Of a DNA stretch of 64,000 bases, positions 13,720-26,800 are shown in pieces. The notes under the pieces are model-generated. The model ran no database searches and was not told the DNA's origin. It saw nothing but the letters and a program-made list of their open reading frames with translations. Both the position numbers and the translations under genes were made by a program. Origin of the DNA: Rhynochetos jubatus (taxonomy: Eukaryota; Chordata; Aves; Eurypygiformes; Rhynochetidae); NCBI GenBank assembly GCA_027574665.1, contig CM050690.1, positions 39,470,665 through 39,534,664 on the forward strand, in the 5' to 3' direction. Each line of letters starts with the position of its first letter. The stretch's first letter is position 1.

Positions 13720-13770
13720 AGTCTTTAAGAGAGGGAAATTAAGAGAGTCTTTAAGAGGTGGGAAACTCAT
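13720..13770. repeat. Imperfect tandem duplication, period 26
   Basis: AGTCTTTAAGAG followed by a G-rich GGGAAA stretch appears at 13720 and again at 13746 with small differences. Confidence 0.7.
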
Positions 13771-16091
13771 CCTGTTTTCTCTAAGACTGTGCAACTTCTG
13801 TAATCCTGTTTTGATGTGAAAGATCTGTCACAGATTAAACAGTCCATGTCAGCCACCGTGACTTACATATTTTGATTAATTTAAATGTATAGCTCCCTGA
13901 CCTGACAGACTAAGAGGGAGAAACCCTAATCAGGTTACAAGAAAAGGGCACTGGTCTTCGTCAGAAGCTGTCTTCCTTATATTTTTTTTTACACTGTGAA
14001 TTGTTATGTAACTTTGCTTTGTTGAAGAGCTGCTGTATTCCTAACAGAAAGGGATGATATTTTGCCAGGTATTAAAGTTAGGCATTTAGAAAAACAAAGA
14101 TACTTCATATATTTTACATATGAGTTATATCACACATACACAGGAACAAAAGAGAGGACACAAAAGGGAAGTAAGAATATTATTAAAGCAGACTGGATCC
14201 TTTTTGAAACGAGGCTTGACCTATAAATACCATGTCTTGTATTATTTTACCCTGTTTAGCAACTTGTACTGAAAACACTTGAATACCTTCAGAAAATTAT
14301 GTTATTTTATTCATCTTTCTAGGCTCAATTTCTACATTTTAAGTGATAAATCTGCAAATGTGGTTTAATTCTAACATAACTGTTGGCTGTTAGAGAGGGA
14401 ATTGGTAGAATCAAAAGAGTCGAAAGCAGGAAAAAAGGGAGGAAAACCCAAGAAAAAACAGAATCTCCATATATGACTTGTCATTAGATACTGAACATTT
14501 ATGTAATGTGAATGTGTAATATAAATACACAATGGTTCTGAATTTTCCATCATCCTAAACAGAGGACATTACAAAGGCTTTTAAATATCTTTGTGTGGTC
14601 ATTAATGATAAATGTTGCCAAATGGTGAGCACAAAATACAAAACATATGTGAATAACATGCCATCAGCTGCACAGTTTTGAAGTCATTTGTTCTGCACGT
14701 AGTGTACCTTCCACGGCAGAGTGTTGTGCTTTTCTGTATGCTAACTTCCTGGTCTTCTTTGGAAATGGAAGTAGTGGAATAGATTTATTGAGAAGTGGGA
14801 TTTTTAGAAAACAGAAAATAATGGAGGAATGTCATGGCATATTGTTTAATTAAATCCTACTGTTGTAATAGTCCCTATAATAACAACCGTAATAAATAAG
14901 ACAAAGGCAACTAGTTCTGGTAATGTGGCAGTAGTAGCTGTCAGCCACAACCCAATTGTGCTAACAGCTGTACAAATGTAAAATAAAATGTGCCTCTTGC
15001 ATCAAAGAGATTACATTGAGGATTTCATAGCTCTTAGCATACTTCTCAGTGATTAACATGTTGCCATTGCACCAAAGATCATCTTTTATTCCTCTGCACA
15101 GCGGACATAACAATGCTTCTTCCCCAGGGGAAAAATACAGCAGTAAGGGTGTTCTGAGAGCTCTGATGAGTATTTTAAAGAGGAGTCTTTTGCCACTACT
15201 TTAGAGACCACTGCTAGATGGAGAAGTGAAATATGGAAGGAGGGAAATTCATGACCTTGCTTTGTTATGACTGACTTAACTGCGTCTGCTGCTACTCAAC
15301 TGCTGGAGTGATGACTACGTTACACATCCAGCTGTGGGATAGCTGAAGGGTCCCTCTGCCTGTCACCCCTCCCCCAAAACGGGCATGTCCATGGGCATCA
15401 GTGCTCTCGGGCTGTAAAAGGAAAAGGGTTGGAAGGAAAGGTGGGAAACTATCCAAAGAAAACTGGGAGTTAAAAATGGATGATGCTTGTACACAAATGC
15501 CTATACTTGTTTCCTTGACCTGCGGCTGCTTTCAGGGTGATTGACCAGCAACCTTTTCCCATTACTGCAAAATAGTGAGTTTTGGATTTAAAACATTCAC
15601 TGTATTTTTCAGAGGTTTTTTCTTAGCTGTTGAAGTTTCACAATTTAAACAACACTGTTCAGCTGAAGGGGCTGTTGTTGCACCAATTGTCATACGCACA
15701 TTAGCCCACACTGGGCTCCATAATGTGTTCTAAGAGAGAAGGAAAAGAAATGTAATGCCACTGACAGAGGTGAACTTCTGCAGGAGTTGTTCAGGTGTGG
15801 TACTGGACTGGTTTAGGCTCATTATTTTTCTAATGTACTACCATAACTGAAAATATATTTTAAGGAAATTTTAATATGACGGCAAAAGTAACCTAGCATG
15901 TTTGTATGTAAAGCATTTAATAAAAAATATTGGTCAATCTGTGAAATGCACAGCAGTCCAGTCTTCAGGCTGCACAGTCAATGGACCTTCAAGCACAAGT
16001 GAACTGAAGTTGTCCACAGAATTTCATCCACACATAAACACTGGGTAGGAACCATTTGCCCAGCTCAGTTTTGCAAGGACTGTTTGCATTT

Positions 16092-16979
16092 GGGATCAAA
16101 TCCACCCTCAGTAACTTTGCAGATGACACTAAGTTGGGTGGCAGTGTTGATCTGTTTGAGGGTAGGAGGGTGTACAAGGGGCTCTGGACAGGCTGGATTG
16201 ATGGACCAAGGCCAACTGTGTGAGGTTCAACAAGGCCAAGTGCCAGGCCCTGCACTTGGGTCACAACCCCAGGCACTGCTACAGGCTTGGGGACAGGTGG
16301 CTGGAAAGCTGCCTGGTGGAAAAGGGCCAGGGGATGTTGGTCAACAGCTGGATGGATATGAGCCGGCAGTGGGCCCAGGTGGCCAAGAAGGCCAATGGCA
16401 TCCTGGCCTGTATCACGAACAGTGTGGTCAGCAGGACTAGAGAAGTGACTGTCACCCTGTACTTGGCACTGGTGAGGCTGCACCTCGAATCTTGTGTTCA
16501 GTTTTGGGCCTCTCACTGCAAGAGAGACGCTGAGGTGCTGGAGCGTGTCTAGAGAAGGGAACAGAGCTGGGGAAGGGTCTGGAGCACAAGGGCTGTGAGG
16601 AGCGGCTGGGGGAACTGAGGTTGTTCAGCCTGGAGAAGGGGTGGCTGAGGGGAGACCTTATCACTCTCTCCAGCTACCTGAAAGGAGGTTGCAGAGAGGT
16701 GGGTGTTGGTCTCTTCTCCCAAGTAACAATCGATAGGAGAGGAAAAGGCCTCAAGTTGTGTCAGGGGAAGTTTAGACTGGATATTAGGAAAAGTTTCTCC
16801 ACCAAAAGTGTTGTCAAACATTGGAACAGGCTGCTGAGGGAAGTGGTTGAGTGACCATATCCTGAGGCATTTAAAAGAAGGGGCTCTTAGGGACATGGTT
16901 TAGTGGTGGATTTGCCCATGTTGGGTTAATGGTTGGACTTGAGGTCTTTTCCAAACTCAACAATTCTATAATTCTGTGA
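16092..16979 (+). mobile_element. CR1 LINE, 5'-truncated, about 0.9 kb
   Basis: The element runs from just before the reverse-transcriptase motif, readable as NFADDT at about 16113, through the C-terminal part of ORF2 to a 3' end with repeated ATTCTATA/ATTCTGTGA units. Recognisable stretches include AGGTTCAACAAGGCCAAGTG and TTAGGGACATGGTTTAGTGG. Fragments of the ORF remain, for example QVAKKANGILACITNSVVSR and RLHLESCVQFWASHC, but frameshifts and stops break it. A small deletion sits just before the 3' end (GGACTTGAGGTCTTTT). It is 5'-truncated, antisense to the host gene, and of moderate age judging by divergence from the family pattern I know. Confidence 0.93.
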
Positions 16980-18244
16980 CTTGCAGATATTATTATTCAC
17001 ATTCACACATGAGAATGACCCTTTCAGACAACGTTTCTACTGTTGTTTTTGTTTGTTTGTTTTTTTTAAAAACACCTTCCTATTTTTGAATTATATAAAG
17101 GGAATGTATTTAAAAATCCAGTTTTTATAGACTAGAATGTGCTATGCAATGATCACTTGCATATAAAGGCAGCAAAAGAGATGTCTAATTCTGAGAACAG
17201 CAATGACAATGGCAGTACTTAGGTTTGGGGTAATGATATTTTTTCCTCTGGTCACAGCTAGGTACTGGTGTATATTCTCCTCCATATAGCAAGATATATG
17301 TAACTGGGCAAGTCAGCAGAAGAGAAACACAGTCAATGTTCATTAATGGGAGACCTTCCACAGCAGGTCACAGTGGGTGCATGGTGGGACCCATGGAAAG
17401 CCCTGCCAAGGTTTGTGAAGAGCTCCAGAAGACCTGATGTACATAGCCACAGATTCTTTCTAGGAGTTGGGCTCCTACAATGTGTGTTATGAAGAAAAAA
17501 AAAGTGTGTATACAGATGGATGTCCTTTGGACTATAGAGAAAAATATCTTATTTTTTTCACTGTTACTTAATCATATATTGCCCTTGAATTTTATTGCTT
17601 AATGCCTTTTTTTTTTTTTTAATCCATCGTTGGATAAATTTATGGTTCAAAGTCTGAGGTTTTGAGAACTGCACATACCATAAGAATGAGTGTTTGAAGG
17701 CACATACACCCATCTTATAAGGCATCTAAAGTCAGATATTACTGGTGAGATAAAATGCTCAGTGGCTTCTTCAAAGTCTTAGAAATTTTCTGTGATAGAA
17801 CCAGGAACTGAGCTCAGACTTCAAACTCCATGTCTTGAGCTGAAATGCAAACTTTTTTCTCCAGGACAGGCCACCTTTCCATAGGTTTTAAGGTGTGGAT
17901 AACACCACAGGATGCTCACACACAGCACTGGGTAGCTGCTGGTGCCATTGTTCAGAGAAATGAAACAGAGGGTGTGACCACTTGTCAACAAATCTCCATT
18001 TGTAAGAGTAAAGGCATTAGAGCCAGCTGCATAGGTCCAATTCCAATCTGAGTGATTACCACCTGTCCCTCTATAGTTTCTCTTCAGTTTAGTTTGAATA
18101 CGATTCTTTTCTTCAGCTTTGTGTCAAACCATTCTATACTGTCAGTGCTCTCTATAAATTCATTGCTGCCTTTCTCTCCAGGGAAAGGTAACTGCTTCTG
18201 CCCTGTATAGATATTATACGTAAATACTAAGTCGTGGTGACGGT

Positions 18245-18318
18245 CTAAAGAGGCTCCTTGAGCAAATATACAGAAATCATTCTAAAGGAGCTCCTTGGAT
18301 GGATATATAGAAATCATT
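18245..18318. repeat. Diverged tandem duplication, period 37
   Basis: CTAAAGAGGCTCCTTG with ATACAGAAATCATT is followed 37 bp later by CTAAAGGAGCTCCTTGG with ATATAGAAATCATT. Several substitutions show that it is older than the 30-bp duplication at 7104. Confidence 0.8.
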
Positions 18319-21300
18319 ACCTAATGTTAGGCTGCTGCACTGATGCTCTTCCCTAGAACCAACCACATATATAGTTTAATGTTTTTTCCCATTATATCTT
18401 GATATGGGTAAGTGTCCCTAAACTTCCTTCTTCCTCTTCACTGCATGACAGTGAAGTGGACAAGCAAAAGCCTAGCAGTTGATAATATTCACGTATACCC
18501 TCATTACTTCTTTTTTGGCAATCCAACAATCACAACATGCTTTACTTTTAAAGTAAAACATTTGTAGGAGGTTTTAAAATTACTTATTAACCTGTGAATC
18601 AGGTACAAACATAATGATGGGAGCTATTTAACAGTAAAACCCAAAGTAAAATAGCTTATGTGTCTTTGGAAACATAAATACCTACTGAAAAGTAAGAAAG
18701 AGATATTGGGTGACTCTGCCACACTAGCCTCTCTGTGTCCATAGGGTTGTTCCCTGAGGGCTTTGTCCCCCCAACTGATGCATGTCAGGAATTTCTTTTT
18801 GTATTTTACTGAACCGACCCCATCAGTACGATGGTGCCATCTGGCATCCAGATATTATTGTTTGCCCCCTTCCCCCTCCACCCCCATTCTTTTTATGGCT
18901 AGCACCAGGGTTATTTATGGCAGTATGTTAAAAGCTGGGTATGGTGTTAACACACAAAAGCATTTTTCAAGAGTCAGAGGCAGAAATCTTTTAAACAACC
19001 CCTCCACCACCCATGAAACCAATCTCATTATACATAGAACCCATGCTTTTTTAATCATGACTGCTGCTCTTTCTCACTCCCGCTGTCCTGCTGTGCTGAT
19101 GTAATAAGCTCCAGTGAAAGGGGTCAGACAGAAAGACACTGTGGTTTCTCCCTCAGATAACATATTTCTAAGGACTGGTGAACGGTCTGAGATGGACAGC
19201 AATAGGAGAACAATACGTATGACAGCACACGACAACAAGGACTTCTCACCTTAAACCTTTATCCTAACAAAGATTACAGTACTTTCTTACCAACCTCGAA
19301 TATTGCAGTGTAGCTCTGTCAGCAATTAATATTTAACTGACCCCATCTTGGGGTGCAGCAGGTCAGACAACACTATCCTCTCCAGCCTTCAAGTGGCTGA
19401 ACTGGTTATGATTAATTTTTTGAGCAGCAGAACTGATGAAGACTGTTTTAACATGGACTTATATTTGAAGACTGAGTACCCAAGTAAGTTCTCTGCTATC
19501 TCTTAAGGACTAAACTCCTTTAGAAACCTTTCCTTCATCTGGGGAATTGTAGGGTGTCAGTTTTCTACCTAGTCATTTAGTTCAGTGAAATGTGGAAAAT
19601 TCTACCACTGAACTTCCTGGTGAATATCAACGAAATTTGACAGGGGGGTAAAATTCTCTGTGACAACTTACACCTCTGTCAAATTCAGTTAATAGGAATA
19701 AATTCAGACATTACTGAGAGAAGAGGAAGGCAACTGACAGATAGACATATACAGACAAAATTCAACTGTAAGTCTTGCTTCCTTTAGAAATTCCTGAAGA
19801 AATAAATAATGGAAGGCACTACACGCAGATGGAATAAAAATGAGGCGTCTACTGCTCTAGCAACACATGTTAGAGAATGATCACAAATTACAGGTGGAAG
19901 GGCAATGTAGAAAAATATGTGTAACTTTATAACATAGTATGCAATTTCATAACAAATATTGTATTAAATAAAAAGTCACAAAAGTCAGAAGACAGCAATA
20001 GCTTCACAAAGGTAAGAACTCAACGCATAAAAGAAATCTGCTAAAAATTTTCAGCTTTAGCTTTTAAACTTCAGAAATACACTTTCAGAAGGAGAACAGA
20101 GTTGCCTATGGATGAGGTTTGCTTTCTTTGCCTGAAGAATGGTAAGGAAGAAAGGGTGACAGTGGCAGGGGAAGAATGGTCTGCTGGCTACAGAACTACC
20201 GTGTCTGCAGAGGAGAATGGGGGCAGACACCTGGGGGCATAAGAGAGCTCAGGAAGAGCCTCAGATGAATTGTAAGAAAAGAACAAGTCCTACTGACATC
20301 TGTCCAAATGCAGTCATGAAATTGGTAACTATTGCACCAAATATTGCATCAAAACAGATCAAATATGAAAATCACATAGACATAGCTTGTCTGAGGAAAA
20401 TTCCATCTTACCAGTTTCAAGTGACAGTTAATTCACGGTCAAGGAAATAGTCGGCCACGTCAAATGCTGTCTTATACTAGCTAGTGCTCGATGCAACATT
20501 TAAAAACTCTTGACTGTTCTGAGACTCAAATTAACATGCACCTACACTCTGGACTGATCATCTATCAGACAAAATGGGTGGGTGGGTGATAGCACAACAT
20601 CTGTCAGCATGGTAGGCCACGGAGTATTAAACTGTGTCTCTGCACAGCTGCAGAAACATGGGCCAAAAGGTGCATTATCATGTCATACACCTTGCTTTTC
20701 TACTCGTCGGTCTATCTGAAATAGCTACACAGCTGAATGGGGACAAGTAATGTTATAAAACTGCCATCAAAGTTGATTCTTGATTGTATTTTCGTGAGTT
20801 CTAAATGTTTTTCCTCCCATTTTTATATCAGTGCATACAGTTTTTCAACCTAATAAGCAGGACCTAAAATGAATAACTGTTTAAAGTTAGACATTAATGA
20901 AAACACTACCAATAGTGAGGCACTCAAACTAATTTTATGTGGAAGTTCACTGCTCTAAGTCACTGTCAACAGTTTAGATATTCTGGAACAATATGCAGAT
21001 GGCTGTTTCAGTTTACAGACGGGGATTGCATGGATGGCCCTATCAGCACAATTTTTCTTAGTTTTTATTTGGTCTTTCTGTCTTATGCCTTATCACTAAA
21101 AATCAGTTCCAAACAAGACATAAGGCATGGCTATCCCCAAGCTTCAGGAATGTCTGTATAAATACCATGACTTTGTGCCCTTTATTTTAGCTGTTACTCA
21201 ACACATATTAACATCTACACTTGAATTCAATTAAATGTCATGTTGATTTCTTATCAGCCTATAAAAAAGATTATACATGTTCCCAGAATTGTTCTTTGCA

Positions 21301-22133
21301 GGAAGAAAAAGAATGTACAAAATGTCACCCCGTTCAGCAGAATGAACGTAGTCTGGACTGTGCCCCGCGCTATTGGTACGGTAGTATCCCACTGGTATTA
21401 CTGAAGTGCTGCATGAGATGGGGTAAAAAGGTTAGGGTACCTTTGCAGAACACAGCCTTTACTGGGGCAAAGCAGTGAAATTATAAAGTAAGGAGAAGCC
21501 ATAGCTGGGCTTAAACATTTTAAAGTTCTTAAACTCCGTTCCCTTTCTAACTCTCAAGGTCTTTTTTTAACATCGTAAGTACATACTCATAAGGATTTCC
21601 AGAATATTTTATTAAAATACACATCATGATAAACAAAAGCCTAATCGTCTTTTCCCTGCAGGTTATATGCTTATTATTTACAAATCCTTTCGTGTTAATA
21701 CTGAAAGCTACATATAGTTATGTTTATATTACTATGTTGTCTTTCTACAGTACCGTCAACATTGTTCACAAAATTAATCTACAAAATTTCTTCGTGTAAC
21801 AAATTTTTCCTGATATGAGCACCCATCAGCATGATTCCTTTTGATAAACTTTCTGATAATACATATATTTTTTTAATGTATGCTTCCAGGAGTTACTTAC
21901 AGTTTGATAAACGCACATTTAGCCAAGTGGTTTAGTACAGTCACAAGAAAATAAACCTCACTTTACATATGAAAAATTACTATGTTCACAAATACTGAAT
22001 TTTCTACACCTTGATGCTGAAAAAAAAGGTTGGGTTTTTTTCAACCTACACAGTCTATGAAACTGTGGAAACAGTCAAGCACTTTATTATATTACATGCA
22101 ATAGCTTTTACTAATATATACACCCCCATATTA

Positions 22134-22212
22134 ACATGTGTGTTTGTATATGTGTTTATAAATGTGTGTGAATACATGTATGTGTGGGTATATATGTATT
22201 TATGTACGCATA
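22134..22212. repeat. TG/TA-rich low-complexity stretch
   Basis: Interrupted alternating purine-pyrimidine sequence (TGTGTTTGTATATGTG, GTGTGTGAATACATG and similar). It is a degenerate dinucleotide microsatellite. Confidence 0.75.
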
Positions 22213-22478
22213 TGGCAGCTGGAATAAAATAAATTTTTTTTAGGGGGTTATTATATATGTCTCTAGCTCTATTTCAGTGCTCCAGTTTCAAATAACTTCA
22301 GTGCCAAAACTGTAATTATATTGCGTAACGAGCAATGTTTTTTAGTCTAATACACAGCTGCAGTTGCAATAAAAATGCCATGTGTGCAGCCACAAGGAAC
22401 TGGATACTGATTAAAGCTGCATATAGAGGTTATAATTATAGCATGTATTTAGCACAGTTCCAGAATAAAAAACCCAAA

Positions 22479-22497
22479 ACAGTATTCTTAATACTGT
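22479..22497. repeat. Small perfect inverted repeat
   Basis: ACAGTATT and AATACTGT are separated by CTT, giving an 8-bp stem with a 3-nt loop. Another ACAGTATTCTTAAT lies just downstream. No function is assigned. Confidence 0.6.
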
Positions 22498-23270
22498 AAT
22501 AATCTTAACAGTATTCTTAATTTCTCAGCCTCACGCTAAAGGTTTATATGGTATACCAGTTTTACCGTAGCTTCCTTTTGATTGCAATTTTACTGGGCTA
22601 AGGAATATTATTTATCCATAAATGACAATAAAACCCAATTCTAAATGAAATTCTATGGTTTTTTTCTTAACCACTTCATTTTTCTAACTTCTTCTGAAGT
22701 CCTTCTATTAATGAAATGGAGTATACGCAGAAACTGTTAAAATGTATTTTCAATAGCACTGTGTGAAGAACCTGTCTGCACCAGGTCAGATTCATACAGA
22801 TATTCTTACTGACATATTAAAAGGCGGGCATTGACCCTAAGTGGAAGTGTTCTTTTCTAGCTTTTTATTTTAATATTTTTTTCCTTCAACATTACATAAC
22901 TATTATATACCCTCCACGTATTTCTAACTCAATGGTAATGTTTTTCACAAGACAGAAAAAAAAAATTAGGAAAAGAAAAAAGGAAAAGTTACAGTTAAGG
23001 GACATAATGAGTTATGATTAGGTATTTAGGAAGAAAAAGTAAAACTTCCATCATTTCAGGCAGCCTTAATCAAGAGGACTGTCAGTATATGTATATAGGC
23101 CAACCTGCCACCCAAGAAGGACTGCAGCAGAAGGAAAAACTACTAATGGGGGAAAAAGGTGCTGACTGAGATCTATCTTGCAAAGGTGGCTGATCAAACA
23201 CCGGGAAGTGGCTAGGAAACCCGGGTGGGGAAAATCCCTGAAATGATGAGGTAAGACATGATAGGGGAAT

Positions 23271-23771
23271 CCAAACCACAGGGCTGACGCTTCTTGTTTA
23301 TTTTCTGCTAAAATTAATTCTTTTTATTTGCTGCTACTACACTCTTCCTGGAGGTGGGAAGGTGTGGGAGAATCATATCTGTATTTTATTTCTTATTTCA
23401 CAGGGGTATTGTGAGAATAAATAGAGGCGCTGAGGTGTGGAGGTGCAGTAGTAGCGAGGAACGTATAATTACGTGGGTATTTTTTTATTTATTTTAAATA
23501 AATATAATTGACTATAATATTTCTGTAAATGGCCTTAAATAAAACGTATATATGCAATTGTTCAAATTAAATTTGCATTTGTCCTCTTGAATTCTGTCTC
23601 TTCGTACCTAAGCATGACACAGCCTTCAGCCCATTGATTTTCACACGGTTGGGTTTAGTCTTTATGCTCTAACGAGAGCCAAAAAAAATTCTGAGAGACT
23701 CTGTTAGTTCAGCTCAAGCCCCAGATCCCACCATCATAAGAACATGTCACAAGCAAATTTTTAAGACTTAC
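23271..23771 (-). other. ADAMTSL1: Putative 3' UTR of the short ADAMTSL1 isoform (intronic terminal region)
   Basis: Read-through of the exon h donor gives an immediate TAA (23770-23768). The following 500 nt on the minus strand contain no coding similarity but include five AATAAA hexamers, and a GU-rich TGTGGTTTGG lies at 23280-23271, 17 nt past the last hexamer. That arrangement is what a cleavage and polyadenylation site looks like. The known existence of a 525-residue isoform supports it. The 3' boundary given is inferred from the GU-rich element, not observed. Confidence 0.55.
23297..23493 (-). promoter_or_regulatory. Cluster of five AATAAA polyadenylation hexamers
   Basis: Minus-strand AATAAA occurs at 23493-23488, 23489-23484, 23390-23385, 23328-23323 and 23302-23297. 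The last is followed after 17 nt by a GU-rich stretch. Part of the first pair sits in an AT-rich tract, so chance contributes, but the density is well above expectation for 200 bp and lies just past the short-isoform stop codon. Confidence 0.5.
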
Positions 23772-23856
23772 GATGGTTCTTCAGACACCACTGCTCCTTC
23801 CTCCAGCTCTTGAGCCTGCTTATACCATGGCAACTTCGCTTCCACGGGAAGTTTCT
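23772..23856 (-). CDS. ADAMTSL1: ADAMTSL1 internal exon: linker after TSR4; last coding exon of short isoform (exon h)
   Basis: This 85-bp exon completes Glu (G|AG) and encodes KLPVEAKLPWYKQAQELEE, then GAVVSEEP, plus TC of a split Ser. It matches the human linker between TSR4 and TSR5 with Tyr for Phe in PWYKQ and Val for Ala in GAVV. The acceptor is TTGTGTAG, a TAG end. The donor is GTAAGT. Spliced, the Ser codon becomes TC|A with exon i (TSR5). Unspliced, it becomes TCG followed by TAA at 23770-23768, so the protein ends EEPS. By my count of the remembered human sequence, EEPS is residue 525, the reported length of punctin-1. The exon is therefore both internal (long form) and terminal (short form). 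Confidence 0.95.
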
Positions 23857-26800
23857 CTACACAACAAACAGAAGCATGTGAAAACAGGACCCACGCAGTA
23901 ACTCTGCTATGTGTGACAGCCTCTACCCTCTTGTCAAGCATGCCTGTGAAGCCCATGTGCCTTCATCCATGTGAAGGCCAAGGATAAAGAAGAAAGAGAA
24001 AGTAGAGTAGGAGAGAGAGAAACTCCATCACCTGGACTATAACACTTACAAGGCTATAAGGCCAAATAGTTCGGTGTTGCAGCTAGAAGGGTTATGGTGT
24101 TTTAAACCCAGAAAAGCAAATTAAGTTGCTTTTCAGACTATGCAACTGGGCTGAAATGTAGGCACTTGGGAAAGTAATCTTTGGAGGGAGTCTTGCAAGT
24201 GTAACGGGCCTCTGCTGACATTGTAAAGGAGAAATGTATACAATCCCTGTGTTTACCCTTAAATTTTAGAACTTCAGAAGACACATTAAGCTTTTTTTTT
24301 GGTAGATTACAAAAAGGAAGAAAACCCTGATTTGGTGAGCGATACCACAGAAAAACAGAGAAACCATAATAAAATGGCCCAGCTATACTTTTCAACTTTA
24401 TCAGTTCATCAGCTATGTGGATTTAAAAACCTGAGCTTGATACTTTTTCTGTCATTTCTGATGGAAAACAGTAGAGCTGCTTTTCTTCACCTCCAGGATG
24501 TGCACACAGTGTAATGAGCTGCTCTGCTCTGGGGAGCGCAGGGTCATGCCACTTGATGAGCCAAACCCCGTTTTCATGCGGTGTTAAAGTGGAGTATTTG
24601 TGCTGAAGGCGCTGGAGGTGGTTTAGCTCTACAGGGGTATAAAGCAGTGGGGAATTTGGCACTATAATTTCAGAAGGAGCTCTGCATTTCAACAAAATGT
24701 TCTGGGCTAGGATCAGGGGGGAAAAAAACATGAATAAAAGGCAGTGAGACTCAGACCACTGAGAAGAACCAGGGCCAGACCTATTTGCCACTCACAAATC
24801 ACCTACGTCTTTCGGGTTTATATAACGCATAGATTTGTACTAGCCAATGGGAACAGATTAATGTCATTCAGAATAGTCGGGGATTTTATGTGACTCTGTT
24901 GTGCTCAACGGTGAACCTTTCACACACACAGAATTTCCCATCCATCGGTTGTGTCATAGAGGAACAACAACTTACAACTTGATTTCACAGCTACTGCAAC
25001 TTTAGTCAAGCAAATTTCCTCGGAGCAAGTTATTAACTGAGGAAAAAAGGGACAGTAATAGAGTTCCTACGCCTTTCCCTTAGAAATAGCTTGCCAAGCT
25101 TTTACTCTAACATATTTATTAGTGTCATTTGAGGATGAATATTTGCCAGCACGGCTCTTAGTTTAATCTGTATTTTACTGCATTTGTTATCCAAAATACA
25201 TAGGAGATATTTCTATTTATATGTTCTGCAGCTTGTTTTATGGGTTTTGGAAAGCCAGATCTTACTTCTGTGCTTTATTACATGAATGCAAGTGGTTGTA
25301 GAAAGCAAAAGCTTTTGTGTACCACTGCCTACTATGTGGCTTTTTTAACAATTTTTTTTTAGAAGTGTAGTTAATTATCATCTACACTGTAAAATGAGTT
25401 AGAGGAATAGAAATCTTGATGTCGTACAGTGTGCTTTGACAAAAAAAATGCATAAATATACTCCTAACACAAGTGCAGCAGGAATTTTTACTTTTGGAGA
25501 TTAAAATAAATTCCCTCCTTTTATAAAACAGTTCCAGTAAAAACACTTAAATCTTATATTACATAGAAAGTTGTAATAAATGAATACACCTTCTCTATTA
25601 AAACAGAGAATCATTACTTAATCCAGGGATATCCTATTTTTTCCCATTATTTGTTTAAGATAATGTGCCTCAGTGCTTGAATAAACTAAAGTGAAATATT
25701 GAAAAATATTTCAAATGAAATTAAATTAATATTTAAAATTAAAATTAAATATATCAACTATTGCTATTCTGTTTATGTTAGCACAGTCTGTTAAAAGGGA
25801 GAGGGATTCCACATCTTTTGTGTTGCTGCTTCACCCAGTTAGGAAGATGGTTTTTCTGCCTGATGTTAGTCCAACTCCAGAAGGAAAAAGCCAACTAAAG
25901 CATTCAATAGGTACTTTGCTACCCCTACTGTTCTAAATTTCTAACACTAGATTTGTGAAATTAAAAGGACAAATGTCTAGCACGTGAACAGAATAATTCG
26001 GAACAGAAGAGACCTCTGGATATCACGTGATCCAACTCTCTTCTGAAAGCATGATTCAGCCTTCAGGAACATGGGGCTTCAAACATTACAATTTGCATTA
26101 TGGAGAGAGAACGGTAATAGTGTTGCAGAACCAAGATAAGGAGTAAAATTAAACCCAAGCAAAACAGTACACTTCACACAGGACTTTCCACTCCATGGGA
26201 AAATATGGAAAAAATGAAATAACTGCCTACAATCAGAAATTAATCACATATGTACTGTGAAGGGGAGCATAAGAACTTATGTGGGTAAAGATGCCACTTT
26301 GTTGAAAGGATAGGCTTCCAGCAAACAGCAATTTACTTTGTTCCCAGACAAGTTCCATCCACCTTTTGACAGACACAGGCAAGCAAAGCTTTCCTGGCTG
26401 GTCTTGCAACCTTCTCAGATTCCTGAGGCAGAAGTCAGTTGTGGATGGTTTGCAACATCTGATTTTTTTGGTGTCTTACTGAATTTTGTTTACACTATAT
26501 GCTACAGGCAGAAAGGATCTTGCTTTACCAGTGCTCTGAACACCATAAAGCCCCATAAAAGCAAGTGACTGGGCCCAAATCCACTCAATCTCCATTTGAG
26601 GTTCAGAGTCACGCTAACACAGTCACAGGGCCTTGCGGTTTTTTTTAATCTTGGAAGGCGGACAGAATGAGCTTATGTCAGCCAGCAAAATACAGTGCAA
26701 ACGTACCCATTGCTCCACAGAGGCCCTGTGTCTGGGTTTCACCACTTTGGTGGCTGACAGACACGCTGAATTCTCATGCTCCAGATATAAAATGCAATCT

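Larger units (their letters stand above)
11621..23771 (-). other. ADAMTSL1 intron between exons h and i
   Basis: This 12.2-kb intron includes the putative short-isoform 3' UTR at its 5' end (23271-23771), a 0.9-kb CR1 at 16092-16979, duplications at 13720-13770 (period 26) and 18245-18318 (period 37), and a TG/TA-rich stretch at 22134-22212. The rest is AT-rich with frequent homopolymers. No second gene was found. Confidence 0.85.

Noticed and set aside
15989..16896. Minus-strand frames of 175 and 115 codons
   Set aside because: They are mostly antisense to the CR1 element at 16092-16979 and are shadows of its old coding frame.
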